A stretch of DNA of 64,000 nt from Oscillospiraceae bacterium (GTDB taxonomy: Bacteria > Bacillota > Clostridia > Oscillospirales > Acutalibacteraceae): contig SVOC01000008.1 of the NCBI GenBank assembly GCA_015066625.1, positions 1 to 64,000 of the forward strand. The letters are read 5' to 3'. Under the pieces are notes generated by a model. It made no database searches and was not told where the DNA came from. It saw only the letters and a program-made list of their open reading frames with translations. Shown piece after piece: positions 52,275 to 62,496 of the stretch. How positions within the stretch are numbered: position 1 is the stretch's first letter; the number at the start of each line of letters is the position of its first letter. A program made the translations under genes and the position numbers.

Positions 52275-52988
52275 ATGAAAAAATATTTTGCACTGATTAT
52301 TACGGCAATAATCGTTCTTACCTGCTTCACAGCCTGTAAGCCCAAAATCAAGGGCGGCGGAATCGTCTCCGATGCCGCAAGCAACAATTATGCCGCAGTT
52401 ACCAAAGAAGACGGCGGTATCGTAAGAGATGATGCAGGCAACCTTGTTGTTCTTGTTACCGATGCAAACGGCAGAAATGTCAAGGACGACAGCGGCGAAT
52501 ACGAAACAAAGGCAGTTGCTATTGAACACGCACTTGTTATCGGCAACAGAATCGAATGCCCCAAATATTCACTTGTTATCCCCAACGGCTGGTCAGACAA
52601 AACAAGCTTTGCAGACCTTATCATCAGCCGTGACGGAACAAAGGATATTGTCAAGATTTCATCAACAGAAGAAAAAACTCCCGATGAGCTTACAAACGAA
52701 AAAATAAAGGCTCTCAACAACATCAAATCACTTTATCCCGGTTCGGAATCCGGTGCCCGGGAAGTAAGCATCAGAGATGATATAAAAGGCGAGTTCTCAT
52801 ATGTATATGTTGCAGATACCGGTGCAAGAGATGAAAACCTCAATATTCTCAGCTCTTATGTAGGTTTCATCATTTTCAGAAACGGAGCAACTGTTTACTC
52901 CTGTATGATTACATCAGACAGAGATATGTCGGCTCATATTGATGAAATTGTTGAAATCCTCGGCACAATGGACTTTATCGGCGAATAA
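52275..52988 (+). CDS. Putative lipoprotein upstream of mreB
   Basis: The 237-residue protein has a signal peptide with lipobox (FTAC, residues 18-21). After the cysteine, two tandem repeats of about 18 residues (TKEDGGIVRDDAGNLV; TDANGRNVKDDSGEYE) precede a globular domain (residues 90-237, SLVIPNGWSDKTSFADLII) similar in feel to lipoproteins of the PsbP/DUF1795 type, though not firmly assigned. It is 21 nt before mreB and 29 nt after the kinase. It may be co-transcribed with mreBCD. Confidence 0.75.
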   Translation: MKKYFALIITAIIVLTCFTACKPKIKGGGIVSDAASNNYAAVTKEDGGIVRDDAGNLVVLVTDANGRNVKDDSGEYETKAVAIEHALVIGNRIECPKYSLVIPNGWSDKTSFADLIISRDGTKDIVKISSTEEKTPDELTNEKIKALNNIKSLYPGSESGAREVSIRDDIKGEFSYVYVADTGARDENLNILSSYVGFIIFRNGATVYSCMITSDRDMSAHIDEIVEILGTMDFIGE

Positions 52989-53009
52989 TTATTAAAGGAG
53001 AGAATTAAA

Positions 53010-54026
53010 ATGCTGTTTACACAAGATATCGGTATAGATCTGGGTACCGCCAATACCCTGGTTTTTGTTAAGGGCAAGGGTATTGTTATCAGAGAGCCTT
53101 CGGTTGTTGCCGTTGACCAGAAAAGCAACCCTCCCAGAGTTGTTGCGGTCGGTATGGAAGCAAAGGAAATGATAGGCAGAACTCCCGGCTCAATCACTGC
53201 CGTACGTCCTCTTAAAGACGGCGTTATTGCAGACTTTGAAATCACAGCGGAAATGATTGCCGCTTTCATCAAGAGAACAACAAAAAGGACTCCTTTCTCA
53301 AGAATCAGAGTTCTTATCTGCATCCCTTCAGGTGTTACCGAGGTTGAAAGAAAGGCTGTTTACGATGCTGCAAAGAGTGCAGGTGCAAAGTATGTAAGCC
53401 TTATCGAAGAGCCTATGGCTGCTGCTATCGGTTCAGGTCTTCCCGTAAGCGAAGCAACAGGCAGCATGGTTGTTGATATCGGCGGCGGTACCGCAGAGGT
53501 TGCGGTTATTTCTCTGGGTGACGTTGTTACCGCAAACTCCGCAAGAGTTGCAGGCGATAACTTCGACGAAGCCATTATCTCCTATATCAAGAAAAAATAT
53601 AACCTGCTTATCGGTGAAAGAACCGCAGAAGATATCAAAATCAAAATCGGCTCAGCTTATCCTTATGAAGGTGAAGGCACAATCAACATCAAGGGCAGAA
53701 ACCTTATGGACGGTCTTCCCAAGAATGTTGACGTTACAAGCGAAGAAATCCGTGAAGCACTTGCAGACCCCGTTTCACAGATTGTTGATGCCGTTAAGTC
53801 AACCCTTGAAAAGACTCCTCCCGAGCTTGCCGCAGATATCATTGACCACGGCATTATGCTCACCGGCGGCGGTGCTCTTCTCAGAGGTCTTGATAAGCTT
53901 ATTTCCGCCGAAACAAAAATTCCCGTTATCATTGCACAGAATCCTCTCGACTGCGTTGCAGACGGAACAGGTCTTTGCCTTGAAAACGATTCTCTCAGCA
54001 TAACAAGCAATAAGAAATATATCTGA
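53010..54026 (+). CDS. mreB: Rod-shape determining actin homologue MreB
   Basis: MreB filaments direct lateral wall synthesis. The 338-residue protein has the actin-fold motifs [19 protein letters not shown], the connector [17 protein letters not shown] and the adenosine motif [15 protein letters not shown]. Length is normal. AAAGGAG precedes the ATG. It heads mreB-mreC-mreD-PBP2, so the organism probably builds a rod or ovoid cell. Confidence 0.98.
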   Translation: MLFTQDIGIDLGTANTLVFVKGKGIVIREPSVVAVDQKSNPPRVVAVGMEAKEMIGRTPGSITAVRPLKDGVIADFEITAEMIAAFIKRTTKRTPFSRIRVLICIPSGVTEVERKAVYDAAKSAGAKYVSLIEEPMAAAIGSGLPVSEATGSMVVDIGGGTAEVAVISLGDVVTANSARVAGDNFDEAIISYIKKKYNLLIGERTAEDIKIKIGSAYPYEGEGTINIKGRNLMDGLPKNVDVTSEEIREALADPVSQIVDAVKSTLEKTPPELAADIIDHGIMLTGGGALLRGLDKLISAETKIPVIIAQNPLDCVADGTGLCLENDSLSITSNKKYI

Positions 54027-54044
54027 TTTAAAGGAGATTAACCG

Positions 54045-54887
54045 ATGATCCGCTTCCTGAAAAGCTCTGCATTCAAAATGTTTGCAATCATAGCCGCCGC
54101 TTTGCTGGCAGGCTCTGTGTTTGCCGTTGCTTCAAGAAGCGGTTCATCGCCTCTGACAAGCGTTATCAGCGTGGTTTTCGGCCCTCTTTCAAGGCTTTCG
54201 TCCTATGTTGCGGCTGAATTTGCAGATATCCCCATTTCCTTCAAATCCTCATCGGAGCTTCTTGAAGAGAATGAAGAGCTCCGGAAAAAAATTGATAATC
54301 TCACCGATCAGCTTGTTGATTACGAACAGCTCAGGCATAAAAACGAGTTTTATCAGCAGTTCCTCGAAATAAGGGAGGAACATTCGGATTATACCTTTGC
54401 GGAAGCGGCAATCATCGGCAGAGATGCGGCGGATAATATGGGCTCATTTACTCTGAACAAAGGCTCTGCCCACGGCATCAAGGTAAACGACCCTGTTATC
54501 TACGGCAAATACCTTGTGGGTGTTGTAGCTTCCGTAACTCCCACACAGTGCACGGTAAATACAATCCTGAATCCCAAGGTAAATGTCAGTGCGTATGAAG
54601 TGCGTACAAGAGATCTGGGATATGTTACCTCAACGGTTGCCCTTGCTCAGGAGGGCCACTGCCATATGCCCGGCCTTTCATCCTCAACTGCTGTTACGGC
54701 AGGCGGTATTGTCTGCACCTCGGGCGTAGGCGGAATCTTCCCCCGTGACCTTATAATCGGTAACATAGTTGATGTTGTTGACGGCACCGTTGATATTTCT
54801 GCCAGTGCAATCATTGAGCCCGGTATGGATTTTGCCGAAATCACAGACGTTTTTATCATCACATCCTTTGACGGACAGAATCAATGA
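54045..54887 (+). CDS. mreC: Rod-shape determining protein MreC
   Basis: MreC links MreB to PBP2 in the elongasome. The 280-residue protein has a membrane helix (10-30), a coiled coil (about 68-105, SSELLEENEELRKKIDNL) and the C-terminal beta-barrel region (IIGRDAADNMGSFTLNKG; GVGGIFPRDLIIGNI). Length is standard. It overlaps mreD by 4 nt. Confidence 0.95.
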   Translation: MIRFLKSSAFKMFAIIAAALLAGSVFAVASRSGSSPLTSVISVVFGPLSRLSSYVAAEFADIPISFKSSSELLEENEELRKKIDNLTDQLVDYEQLRHKNEFYQQFLEIREEHSDYTFAEAAIIGRDAADNMGSFTLNKGSAHGIKVNDPVIYGKYLVGVVASVTPTQCTVNTILNPKVNVSAYEVRTRDLGYVTSTVALAQEGHCHMPGLSSSTAVTAGGIVCTSGVGGIFPRDLIIGNIVDVVDGTVDISASAIIEPGMDFAEITDVFIITSFDGQNQ

Positions 54888-55405
54888 CAATTGAAACACA
54901 GAATAAAAAGTTAATAATCCGCAGGATATGCCTTGCCCTGATTTTACTGCTGTTGTCCGTACTGCAAAACAGTAACGGTCTGTTCCCGCAGTTCTTCGGT
55001 GTCAGGGCTTTGTTGCTTATTCCCTGCGTTGTGTGCATTGCCATGTATGAGCGTGATGTGTGGGGGATGCTTTTCGGTCTGTTTGCGGGTGCACTGTGGG
55101 ATGTTTTTGCATCCGGTGCAAGCTTCAATGCTCTGTTCCTGCTTGCCGTCGGCTTCGGGTGCGGCTCGCTGATTAACACGGTTATGCGAAGCAACATAGT
55201 CACCGCAACCCTGCTTTCCTTTATTTCATCATTACTATATAATGTAATATACTGGATTTTCCATTTCGTTATCCCTCAGACGGACAGCACCGCATTTATG
55301 CTTTTGCGTTATTATCTGCCCTGCGTACTTTACACAACTGTTTTAACTCCCATACTTTTCCTGATTGTAAGAGCAATCGAAAAGAAATTTACCGAAGAAT
55401 ATTAA
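54884..55405 (+). CDS. mreD: Rod-shape determining protein MreD
   Basis: A polytopic membrane protein of the elongasome. The 173-residue product has about five hydrophobic segments, including WGMLFGLFAGALWDVFASG, the most conserved MreD region. ATGA overlap with mreC and a 21-nt gap to PBP2 support one operon. Confidence 0.93.
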   Translation: MTIETQNKKLIIRRICLALILLLLSVLQNSNGLFPQFFGVRALLLIPCVVCIAMYERDVWGMLFGLFAGALWDVFASGASFNALFLLAVGFGCGSLINTVMRSNIVTATLLSFISSLLYNVIYWIFHFVIPQTDSTAFMLLRYYLPCVLYTTVLTPILFLIVRAIEKKFTEEY

Positions 55406-55426
55406 TCACTAAAAGGAGGTCGGCAT

Positions 55427-57478
55427 ATGCACGTTAAAATCACACCGAAAAGACGCATAATATCCGTTTGCATAATGCTTGCCTTTCTTGTATTCTTTGC
55501 TTTTGACCTTGTTAAGGTTCAGCTTATCGAGGGTGAGCAATATGATGCCGCAAGCTCATCCGTTTCTTCAAAAACCGCAACAATCTCTGCCGCCAGAGGC
55601 GAAATTGTTGACTGCTACGGCAAGCCCCTTGTCTATAACGACCAGGGTTATTCCATTATTTTTGACGCGGCATATTTCCCCACAACCAAAGAGCAGACAA
55701 GGCGCAACGAAATTATAATCAGCCTTATCCGTCTTTTTGAAAGCAACTCACTTGTATGGGAGGATAACCTTCCCCTTGTTATTGACTCAAACGGAAATAT
55801 TTCATATAAGGAAGACAGCGAAAAACTTATTGAACAAATGAAGAGTCCCGATATGCTGGACCTTAATGAATACGCTACTGCGGAAAACTGTTTTCTTGAA
55901 CTTGTGAACGATTATTCGCTTCAGGAATATTCCCGTGATGATGCACGAAAAATTGCCTCGGTCTGCTACGAAATGAGGCGTATCTATTTTAAAATCGGCA
56001 CTCCCTATACCTTTGCACAGGATGTGCCCGATGAAATTGTTGCAAAAATAAAAGAAAACAGCGACTTCTATAAGGGTGTTGACGTGCGTGTTGACCCCGT
56101 AAGAAAATATACAAACGGCACTCTTGCTCCCCACATTCTGGGCAGAATCGGTGCCATTGATGCTGATGAATATAAAGAAAAGAAAAGCGAGGGCTATAAA
56201 ATCACCGATTTTATCGGCAAAAGCGGTATTGAGCTTGCAATGGAAGAATATCTTAAAGGTATTGACGGCGAGGCAACCGTTTATACCGATGAAAACGGCA
56301 ACAATACCACTGAAATAACAACTCCTCCCTCTCAGGGCAACACCGTTGTGCTTACCATTGATTCAGGTATGCAGGAGGTGGCCCAGAAGGGTCTTGAAAA
56401 AGCTCTGCTTGATTACGCAGGCAAAAAGGGCAATATGGTTGAAAATGCAGGTGCGGTTGTTGTTCTTAACTGCAAGGACAGCGCCATTCTTGCCAGTGCA
56501 TCCTATCCGACCTACGATATTTCAACCTACAGCGAAAATGCCGCCGCACTTAATACCGCCGCAGGCTCGCCCCTCTGGAACAGAGCACTGCTTTCAACCT
56601 ATGCGACAGGCTCAACAATGAAACCCTCCGTTGCAATTGCCGCCCTCGAAGAAGGGCTTATTGACGAAGATTACACCGTTTATTGCAGTGGTATGTATAA
56701 CTACCTGGGTCAGGAATTCAAATGCGAGCAGTCCCATATGACAAGATATGTTAACGTTGTCAATGCCATTGACGAATCCTGCAACACCTTCTTCTATGAA
56801 GTCGGTAAGAATATAGGCATCGAAAAGATGAATGAATACCGTACCCTTTTCGGTCTGGGTGCAAAAACGGGCTGTGAGCTGGGCGAAGCATCCGGTGTTC
56901 TTGACAGCCCCGAATACCGTGCATCCCTTAACCAGAAATGGCTTCCCGGTTACACCGTACAGTCTGCCATCGGTCAGGCAGGCAACCTTTTCTCTCCCAT
57001 CCAGCTTGCAAACTACTGCGCAACCGTTGCAAACGGCGGCACAAGATACAGAACCCACTTTGTAAAATCGGTTAAAAGCTACGATTACTCCGAAACCGTT
57101 TTTGAAAATGAGGCTGAAATCGTTGCGGAAACCGGTGTTTCCGAAAAAACACTTGAAACCGTACGCCGAGGTATGCTCGAAGTAGGTACAACGGGCTACT
57201 GTTCATCATATTTTGCACATCTGCCCGTCAAAGTTGCCGCAAAAACAGGTACTTCTCAGGAAATACGTAAGCTTAACAACATTTCCGTTAAGATAAACAA
57301 CGGTTTCCTTATTGCATTCGCACCCTATGAAAATCCCGAAATTGCCGTTGCCGTTGTAGGCGAAGGTATGACCTCGGGCGCATTCCTTGCTCCCGTTGTT
57401 GCGGATATCGTTGAATATTACTACGGTCAAAGCGATACTCTTGATTCATATCAGCAGGAAAATGTGCTTATACCCTAA
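55427..57478 (+). CDS. mrdA: Penicillin-binding protein 2 (elongasome transpeptidase)
   Basis: Class B transpeptidase of lateral wall growth. The 683-residue protein has a membrane anchor (11-29), the PBP dimer domain (ISAARGEIVDCYGKPLVYND), and the transpeptidase domain with Ser396/Lys399 in TGSTMKP, SCN (451-453) and KTGT (606-609). An insertion of about 120 residues follows the first dimer motif. It lies in the mre operon, AAAAGGAGGT before the ATG, and ends just before the MinD-like gene. Confidence 0.95.
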   Translation: MHVKITPKRRIISVCIMLAFLVFFAFDLVKVQLIEGEQYDAASSSVSSKTATISAARGEIVDCYGKPLVYNDQGYSIIFDAAYFPTTKEQTRRNEIIISLIRLFESNSLVWEDNLPLVIDSNGNISYKEDSEKLIEQMKSPDMLDLNEYATAENCFLELVNDYSLQEYSRDDARKIASVCYEMRRIYFKIGTPYTFAQDVPDEIVAKIKENSDFYKGVDVRVDPVRKYTNGTLAPHILGRIGAIDADEYKEKKSEGYKITDFIGKSGIELAMEEYLKGIDGEATVYTDENGNNTTEITTPPSQGNTVVLTIDSGMQEVAQKGLEKALLDYAGKKGNMVENAGAVVVLNCKDSAILASASYPTYDISTYSENAAALNTAAGSPLWNRALLSTYATGSTMKPSVAIAALEEGLIDEDYTVYCSGMYNYLGQEFKCEQSHMTRYVNVVNAIDESCNTFFYEVGKNIGIEKMNEYRTLFGLGAKTGCELGEASGVLDSPEYRASLNQKWLPGYTVQSAIGQAGNLFSPIQLANYCATVANGGTRYRTHFVKSVKSYDYSETVFENEAEIVAETGVSEKTLETVRRGMLEVGTTGYCSSYFAHLPVKVAAKTGTSQEIRKLNNISVKINNGFLIAFAPYENPEIAVAVVGEGMTSGAFLAPVVADIVEYYYGQSDTLDSYQQENVLIP

Positions 57479-57491
57479 AAGGAGATTAACT

Positions 57492-58214
57492 ATGTCACAA
57501 ATCATACTCGTTGCCTCGGGAAAAGGCGGCTCAGGCAAATCCTCGTTTGTAACGGGAGTCAGCAGGGCTTTGACCTCTTTGGGCAAAAAGGTGCTTGCAG
57601 TTGATTGCGACATCGGACTGCGCTCCCTTGATATTATGTTTGACGTTACGGAAAAGGTGGTTTTCGATTGGGGCGACCTTCTTATGGAACGTTGCACTGC
57701 GGAGCAAGCCGTTATCAAAGGTGAGATTGACCTTCTTGCCGCACCCAGAAGCTTCAGCGATGAATTCACTCCCGAAAAAACCGCAGAGCTTTTCAAATCC
57801 TTTGCGGATGATTACGATTATATTCTGCTTGACGCACCTGCGGGCATTGACAGAGGCTTTATCCTTGCCGCTTCCGCCGCAGACAGAGCAGTTGTTATTT
57901 CAACGCCGGATTACGTTTGCGTAAGAAGCTGCGGCAGAGCCTTTGATGAGCTTCGCCGTATGGGCAAAGAGGATGTCAGGCTTGTCATAAATATGTTTGA
58001 AGTCAAACCCGTATGCAAACGCAGACTTCTCAACATTGACCAGTGTATCGACGAAACAGGCGTGCAGCTTTTGGGAGTTGTGCCCCGTGACTATAACATA
58101 TCATTCAGCACCGTAACGGGCAAAAAGCCTCCCTCGGATTCAACCTCTACCCTTGCATTTTCACGAATTGCAAGGCGAATAACCGGTCAGAGAATACCTC
58201 TTATCTGCGAATAA
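57492..58214 (+). CDS. MinD/ParA-type ATPase
   Basis: A deviant-Walker ATPase of the MinD/ParA family, which places the division site or carries cargo on membranes. The ATG at 57492 follows AAAGGAG. The 240-residue protein has GKGGSGKSSFVTG (signature lysine Lys11, Walker lysine Lys16), DCDIGLRSLD and LLDAPAGID, all MinD-like. It sits in the mre operon as minD often does, but no minC or minE is present. The C-terminus (ARRITGQRIPLICE) lacks a clear amphipathic membrane-targeting helix. MinD is the best guess, with reduced certainty. Confidence 0.8.
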   Translation: MSQIILVASGKGGSGKSSFVTGVSRALTSLGKKVLAVDCDIGLRSLDIMFDVTEKVVFDWGDLLMERCTAEQAVIKGEIDLLAAPRSFSDEFTPEKTAELFKSFADDYDYILLDAPAGIDRGFILAASAADRAVVISTPDYVCVRSCGRAFDELRRMGKEDVRLVINMFEVKPVCKRRLLNIDQCIDETGVQLLGVVPRDYNISFSTVTGKKPPSDSTSTLAFSRIARRITGQRIPLICE

Positions 58215-58223
58215 GGTGAACTT

Positions 58224-59591
58224 ATGAATAACAGCACAATCGCCGCCATTGCAACTCCCAATGCACCCGGCGGTATAGGAATAGTCCGTATTTCGGGTGA
58301 AAATGCCCTTGATGTTGCGGCTGAGATTTTTAAAACCGTAAGCGGTAAATCCGTTGCCGACAGCAAGGGGTATTGTGCCCACTTCGGCAATGTTTATGAC
58401 AATAACGAAAGGCTTGACGAGGCGGTATGCCTCGTTTTTCGTGCACCCAGAAGCTATACCGGTGAGGATGTTGCCGAAATTTCCTGCCATGGCGGTCTTT
58501 ATATCACAAAACGGGTGCTCCGTGCCGCACTTAATGCAGGTGCCGTGCCTGCCGAAGCAGGAGAATTCACAAAGCGTGCCTTTCTTAACGGCAAAATCGA
58601 CCTTGCTGCCGCCGAAAGTGTTATGTCACTCATCGGTGCATCGGGCAAGCAGGCTGCCGCCGCCGCACTCAACACCCTTGAAGGCAATCTGAGCCGTGAA
58701 ATCAAAGGGGTTGCACAATCACTTGTTTCCGTCTGTGCTTCGCTTGCCGCCTGGGTTGACTATCCCGACGAGGATATTGAAGATACAAGTGCAGAGGATA
58801 TGCTGCCCGTATTTGAAAATGCGAAAAAAAAATTATCCGATATTATCCGCCACTACGATTGCGGCAGAGCAGTTACCGACGGCATTGACGCCGTTATAGT
58901 CGGCAAGCCCAATGTGGGCAAATCCACGCTGATGAACCTGCTTACGGGCTTTGAACGCTCCATTGTTACCGACATCGCAGGCACAACCCGTGATGTGGTT
59001 GAAGAAAAGATCGTTCTCGGTGAAATCATTATGCGTGTTGCGGATACCGCAGGCATAAGAGAAACGGAAAATGTGGTTGAAAATATCGGTGTCAGTCTTG
59101 CACGCCGCCGACTTGAAAGAGCCGAACTTGTGCTTGCGGTTTTTGACGGCAGTGAGCCTCTCACCGACGACGACCTTGACATTATTAATCAGAGTAAGGG
59201 CAAAAAAGCCGTTGCACTTCTCAATAAGGCAGACCTTCCCCTGACTGCTGACAGAAAAATTATTTCCGATGCCTTTGAGTATGTGGTTGAGCTTTCCGCC
59301 TCAACGGGCGAAGGCAGAGATGAGCTTGAAAAGGCGGTTGCAAAAATCTGCTCCACGGATGAATTCAATCCCAACGCCGCCTGCCTTACCAGTGAAAGGC
59401 AGAGACAGTGCTGCGTGAATGCACTGAACTCAATCGAGGATGCCGTTGCCGCAATTCACGGCGGAATGACTCTTGATGCGGTAAATGTGTGTGCCGACTG
59501 CGCAATTGATGCACTTCTTGAACTCACGGGCGAAAAGGCAACCTCCGCAGTTGTTGACGAAGTTTTTTCAAGATTCTGCGTCGGAAAGTAA
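58224..59591 (+). CDS. mnmE: tRNA modification GTPase MnmE
   Basis: MnmE with MnmG installs cmnm5 groups on wobble uridine. The 455-residue protein has the folate-binding N-domain (TIAAIATPNAPGGIGIVRIS), the G domain with GKPNVGKSTLMN, DTAGIRETE and NKADL, and the C-terminal catalytic cysteine in FCVGK (Cys452). Length is normal. It starts 9 nt after the MinD-like gene and is followed, after a hairpin, by mnmG. Confidence 0.97.
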   Translation: MNNSTIAAIATPNAPGGIGIVRISGENALDVAAEIFKTVSGKSVADSKGYCAHFGNVYDNNERLDEAVCLVFRAPRSYTGEDVAEISCHGGLYITKRVLRAALNAGAVPAEAGEFTKRAFLNGKIDLAAAESVMSLIGASGKQAAAAALNTLEGNLSREIKGVAQSLVSVCASLAAWVDYPDEDIEDTSAEDMLPVFENAKKKLSDIIRHYDCGRAVTDGIDAVIVGKPNVGKSTLMNLLTGFERSIVTDIAGTTRDVVEEKIVLGEIIMRVADTAGIRETENVVENIGVSLARRRLERAELVLAVFDGSEPLTDDDLDIINQSKGKKAVALLNKADLPLTADRKIISDAFEYVVELSASTGEGRDELEKAVAKICSTDEFNPNAACLTSERQRQCCVNALNSIEDAVAAIHGGMTLDAVNVCADCAIDALLELTGEKATSAVVDEVFSRFCVGK

Positions 59592-59625
59592 GATTATTAT
59601 TCTTTATCAGAATAATAATCCCTGT
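59592..59625 (+). terminator. Hairpin after mnmE, possible terminator
   Basis: GATTATTATTCT and AGAATAATAATC form a 12-bp AT-rich stem (59592-59620), followed by CCTGTTTTT. The remaining gap to mnmG (about 180 nt) shows no gene. Confidence 0.5.
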
Positions 59626-59806
59626 TTTTAATGCTTCTTTGGAATAATAAAGCCGATTTTCGGATACAGACGATTACGCAAACCAAAACGACCTGAGCAT
59701 CGTTTCAAAAATTTCTATCGGCTACAAAGCAGAGGTTCATTTTTCTAAATTAGAAATAATTACGGATTGTGTATTAAGAATTCATAATTATTAAAGTGGT
59801 GTTATT

Positions 59807-61681
59807 ATGGAATACATTTCAGAAAATTTTGATATTGCCGTTATCGGCGCAGGGCACGCAGGAATTGAAGCGGGTCTTGCTGCCGCACGTCTCGGATGCA
59901 AAACGGCGGTTTTTACAATCAATCTGGACTGGGTAGGCAATATGCCCTGCAACCCTTCAATCGGCGGTACATCTAAGGGACACCTTGTCCGTGAGATTGA
60001 TGCTCTCGGCGGTGAAATGGGCGTTGCCGCCGACCTTAACACCCTGCAAAACAGAATGCTTAATCTGGGCAAAGGTCCTGCCGTACACAGCCTTCGTGCA
60101 CAGATTGACCGCCGTGCATATTCCGATTATATGAAATCCGTTATGGAAAAGCAGGAAAATCTTTATCTTCGTCAAGCTGAAATCATTGATATCCGCAAAG
60201 ACGGCGATGAGTGGATTCTCAAAACACGGCTTGAAGCCCTTCACAAGGTAAAGGCTGTTATTATCGCAACAGGCACCTTTCTTGCAGGCAAGGTTTTTAT
60301 CGGCGATGTTTCATATGACAGCGGTCCCGACGGAATGTTTCCTTCCGTTGAGCTTGCAACGGCACTTAAAAACCTTGGCGTTATGACCCGCCGCTTCAAA
60401 ACCGGCACTCCCCCCAGAATCAACCGCCGCAGTGTTGATACCCAAAACCTTGAGCCTCAGTACGGCGACGAGAAAATAACTCATTTTTCATACAGAAAAG
60501 ATATTGAGGTTTGCAACACCGAGCCTTGTTATATTACATATACCGGCGAAGAAACCAAGCGTATTATTCTTGAAAATCTTCACCGTTCACCCCTTTATTC
60601 AGGCAAAATCGACGGCGTCGGTCCCCGATACTGCCCCAGTATTGAAGATAAAATCGTGCGTTTTTCCGAAAAAGAACGCCATCAGATATTTGTTGAACCC
60701 TGCGGAGCAAATACGGATGAGATGTATTTGCAGGGTCTTTCATCCTCTCTCCCCGAGGATGTTCAGCTTAAAATAGTCCGCAGTATACCCGGTCTTGAAA
60801 AAGCAGAATTTCTCCGCACCGCCTATGCCATTGAATATGACTGCGTTGACCCTCTTTCGCTCAGACAGACCCTTGAATTCAAGGATTTTGAAGGTCTTTA
60901 CGGCGCAGGACAGTTCAACGGTTCAAGCGGATATGAAGAAGCTGCGGCTCAGGGTCTTGTGGCAGGCATGAACGCCGCACTTAAAATTCAGGGCAAAGAA
61001 CCCGTTATTCTTGACCGCACAACCTCATATATCGGTACTCTCATTGATGACCTTGTCACAAAAGGCTGCTCCGACCCTTACAGAATGATGACCTCACGCT
61101 CCGAATACCGACTCATTCTCAGGCAGGATAACGCAGACCGCCGACTTACCGAAATCGGATATAAAGCAGGTCTTATCAGCGAGGAAAGGTATTCAGATTT
61201 CCTTAATAAGCTTGAACTTATTGCCGCCGAGCGTGAAAGAGTTGCCAATCTTTCAATCCCCAAAACCCCCGAAATTGATGCCATGCTTGTTTCACGTGAA
61301 ACATCTGCACTTGAAAAGGGTCTTAAAATGATTGAGCTTCTCCGCAGACCTCAGATAGGCTATAAGGATTTAACCCCCTTTGACACAACAAGACCCGACC
61401 TGCCCGACGATATTTTTGAGCAGGTTGAAATTGACATCAAGTACGAAGGCTATATAAAACGCCAGCAAATGCAGATAAATGAACTGCGCCGACTTGAAGT
61501 CAAGCGACTTCCCGAGGATCTTGATTATAAATTGATTACGGGTCTGCGCCTTGAAGCCATTGAAAAGCTTTGCAAAATACGACCCGAAACCGTGGGTCAG
61601 GCTTCAAGAATTTCAGGCGTTTCTCCTGCCGATATCTCGGTTTTACTTATTTACCTTGAAAGGAACGGAATAAATGTATAA
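59807..61681 (+). CDS. mnmG: tRNA uridine modification enzyme MnmG (GidA)
   Basis: FAD-dependent partner of MnmE. The 624-residue protein has the FAD motif [39 protein letters not shown] and the family block [15 protein letters not shown], with the C-terminal MnmE-binding domain. Length is normal. A perfect parS site is embedded in its reading frame at 61288-61303. It overlaps rsmG by 8 nt. Confidence 0.98.
   Translation: MEYISENFDIAVIGAGHAGIEAGLAAARLGCKTAVFTINLDWVGNMPCNPSIGGTSKGHLVREIDALGGEMGVAADLNTLQNRMLNLGKGPAVHSLRAQIDRRAYSDYMKSVMEKQENLYLRQAEIIDIRKDGDEWILKTRLEALHKVKAVIIATGTFLAGKVFIGDVSYDSGPDGMFPSVELATALKNLGVMTRRFKTGTPPRINRRSVDTQNLEPQYGDEKITHFSYRKDIEVCNTEPCYITYTGEETKRIILENLHRSPLYSGKIDGVGPRYCPSIEDKIVRFSEKERHQIFVEPCGANTDEMYLQGLSSSLPEDVQLKIVRSIPGLEKAEFLRTAYAIEYDCVDPLSLRQTLEFKDFEGLYGAGQFNGSSGYEEAAAQGLVAGMNAALKIQGKEPVILDRTTSYIGTLIDDLVTKGCSDPYRMMTSRSEYRLILRQDNADRRLTEIGYKAGLISEERYSDFLNKLELIAAERERVANLSIPKTPEIDAMLVSRETSALEKGLKMIELLRRPQIGYKDLTPFDTTRPDLPDDIFEQVEIDIKYEGYIKRQQMQINELRRLEVKRLPEDLDYKLITGLRLEAIEKLCKIRPETVGQASRISGVSPADISVLLIYLERNGINV
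61288..61303. other. parS centromere site (inside mnmG)
   Basis: TGTTTCACGTGAAACA, identical to the consensus ParB-binding palindrome, lies within the mnmG coding sequence (encoding LVSRET). It is a loading site for ParB and SMC. Confidence 0.92.
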
Positions 61682-62384
61682 TTCCTCACTGCTGATTTCC
61701 GATGCGGAAAGACTCGGAATTTCACTGACCGATGAGCAGTTAAGCCGATTTGAAACCCTTTCCGATTTGCTCGTCGAGCAGAATAAAACAATGAATTTAA
61801 CTGCCATAACCGACCCCGACGGTATTGCCGTCAAGCATTTTGCAGACAGCATATCCGTGCTGACCGCCGCAGAATTGCCCCAAGGTGCAAAGGTGCTTGA
61901 TGTGGGTACCGGTGCAGGCTTCCCCGGTATTCCCCTGCTGATTATGCGTCCCGACCTTGACCTGACCATGATTGACAGCACCGCAAAAAAGCTGAAATAT
62001 GTTGAAAACACGGTGAATGAGCTGGGTCTTATGGCAACAACCCTGCATACAAGGGCCGAAGAAGCAGGTCAGAGCAAGGAATACAGAGAAAAATTTGATT
62101 TTGTCTGTTCCCGTGCGGTTGCGGCTCTGAATGTGCTTTGTGAATACTGCCTGCCTTTTGTCAGGCAGAACGGTCTGTTTATTGCAATGAAAGGTGCAAA
62201 GGCACAGGAAGAAATCGACGGTGCAAAGTCCGCCATAAAGCTTCTCGGCGGCAAGATTATTGCGGAAAAATCTTTTTCTCTTTCCGACGGCGGCGAAAGA
62301 ACCCTTGTTGTTATCAAAAAGATTTCGCAAATTCCGCCCAAATACCCCAGACCCTCTGCACAGATAGCCAAAAAGCCTCTTTAA
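61674..62384 (+). CDS. rsmG: 16S rRNA m7G527 methyltransferase RsmG (GidB)
   Basis: Methylates G527 of 16S rRNA. The 236-residue protein has the RsmG fold: [28 protein letters not shown] and the SAM motif [18 protein letters not shown]. Length is normal. Its ATG lies inside the end of mnmG, the conserved mnmG-rsmG coupling. The stop is followed by a 110-nt gap with the noc promoter. Confidence 0.97.
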   Translation: MYNSSLLISDAERLGISLTDEQLSRFETLSDLLVEQNKTMNLTAITDPDGIAVKHFADSISVLTAAELPQGAKVLDVGTGAGFPGIPLLIMRPDLDLTMIDSTAKKLKYVENTVNELGLMATTLHTRAEEAGQSKEYREKFDFVCSRAVAALNVLCEYCLPFVRQNGLFIAMKGAKAQEEIDGAKSAIKLLGGKIIAEKSFSLSDGGERTLVVIKKISQIPPKYPRPSAQIAKKPL

Positions 62385-62433
62385 ATTTAATATGAATTGT
62401 CGGTTTGCCTCATTTACGGGCGAACGGTTATGC

Positions 62434-62462
62434 TGGACAATCCCCTCTTTCGGTGTTATGAT
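62434..62462 (+). promoter_or_regulatory. Promoter of noc
   Basis: TGGACA (62434-62439), 17 bp, TATGAT (62457-62462), about 35 nt before the TTG start. Confidence 0.75.
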
Positions 62463-62496
62463 TTAGTCAACGAAACCGAACGGGGGGATTTACTGT

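Noticed and set aside
62385-62496. Possible riboswitch in the rsmG-noc gap
   Set aside because: The gap is explained by a good promoter and a short leader; no riboswitch-like fold is seen.
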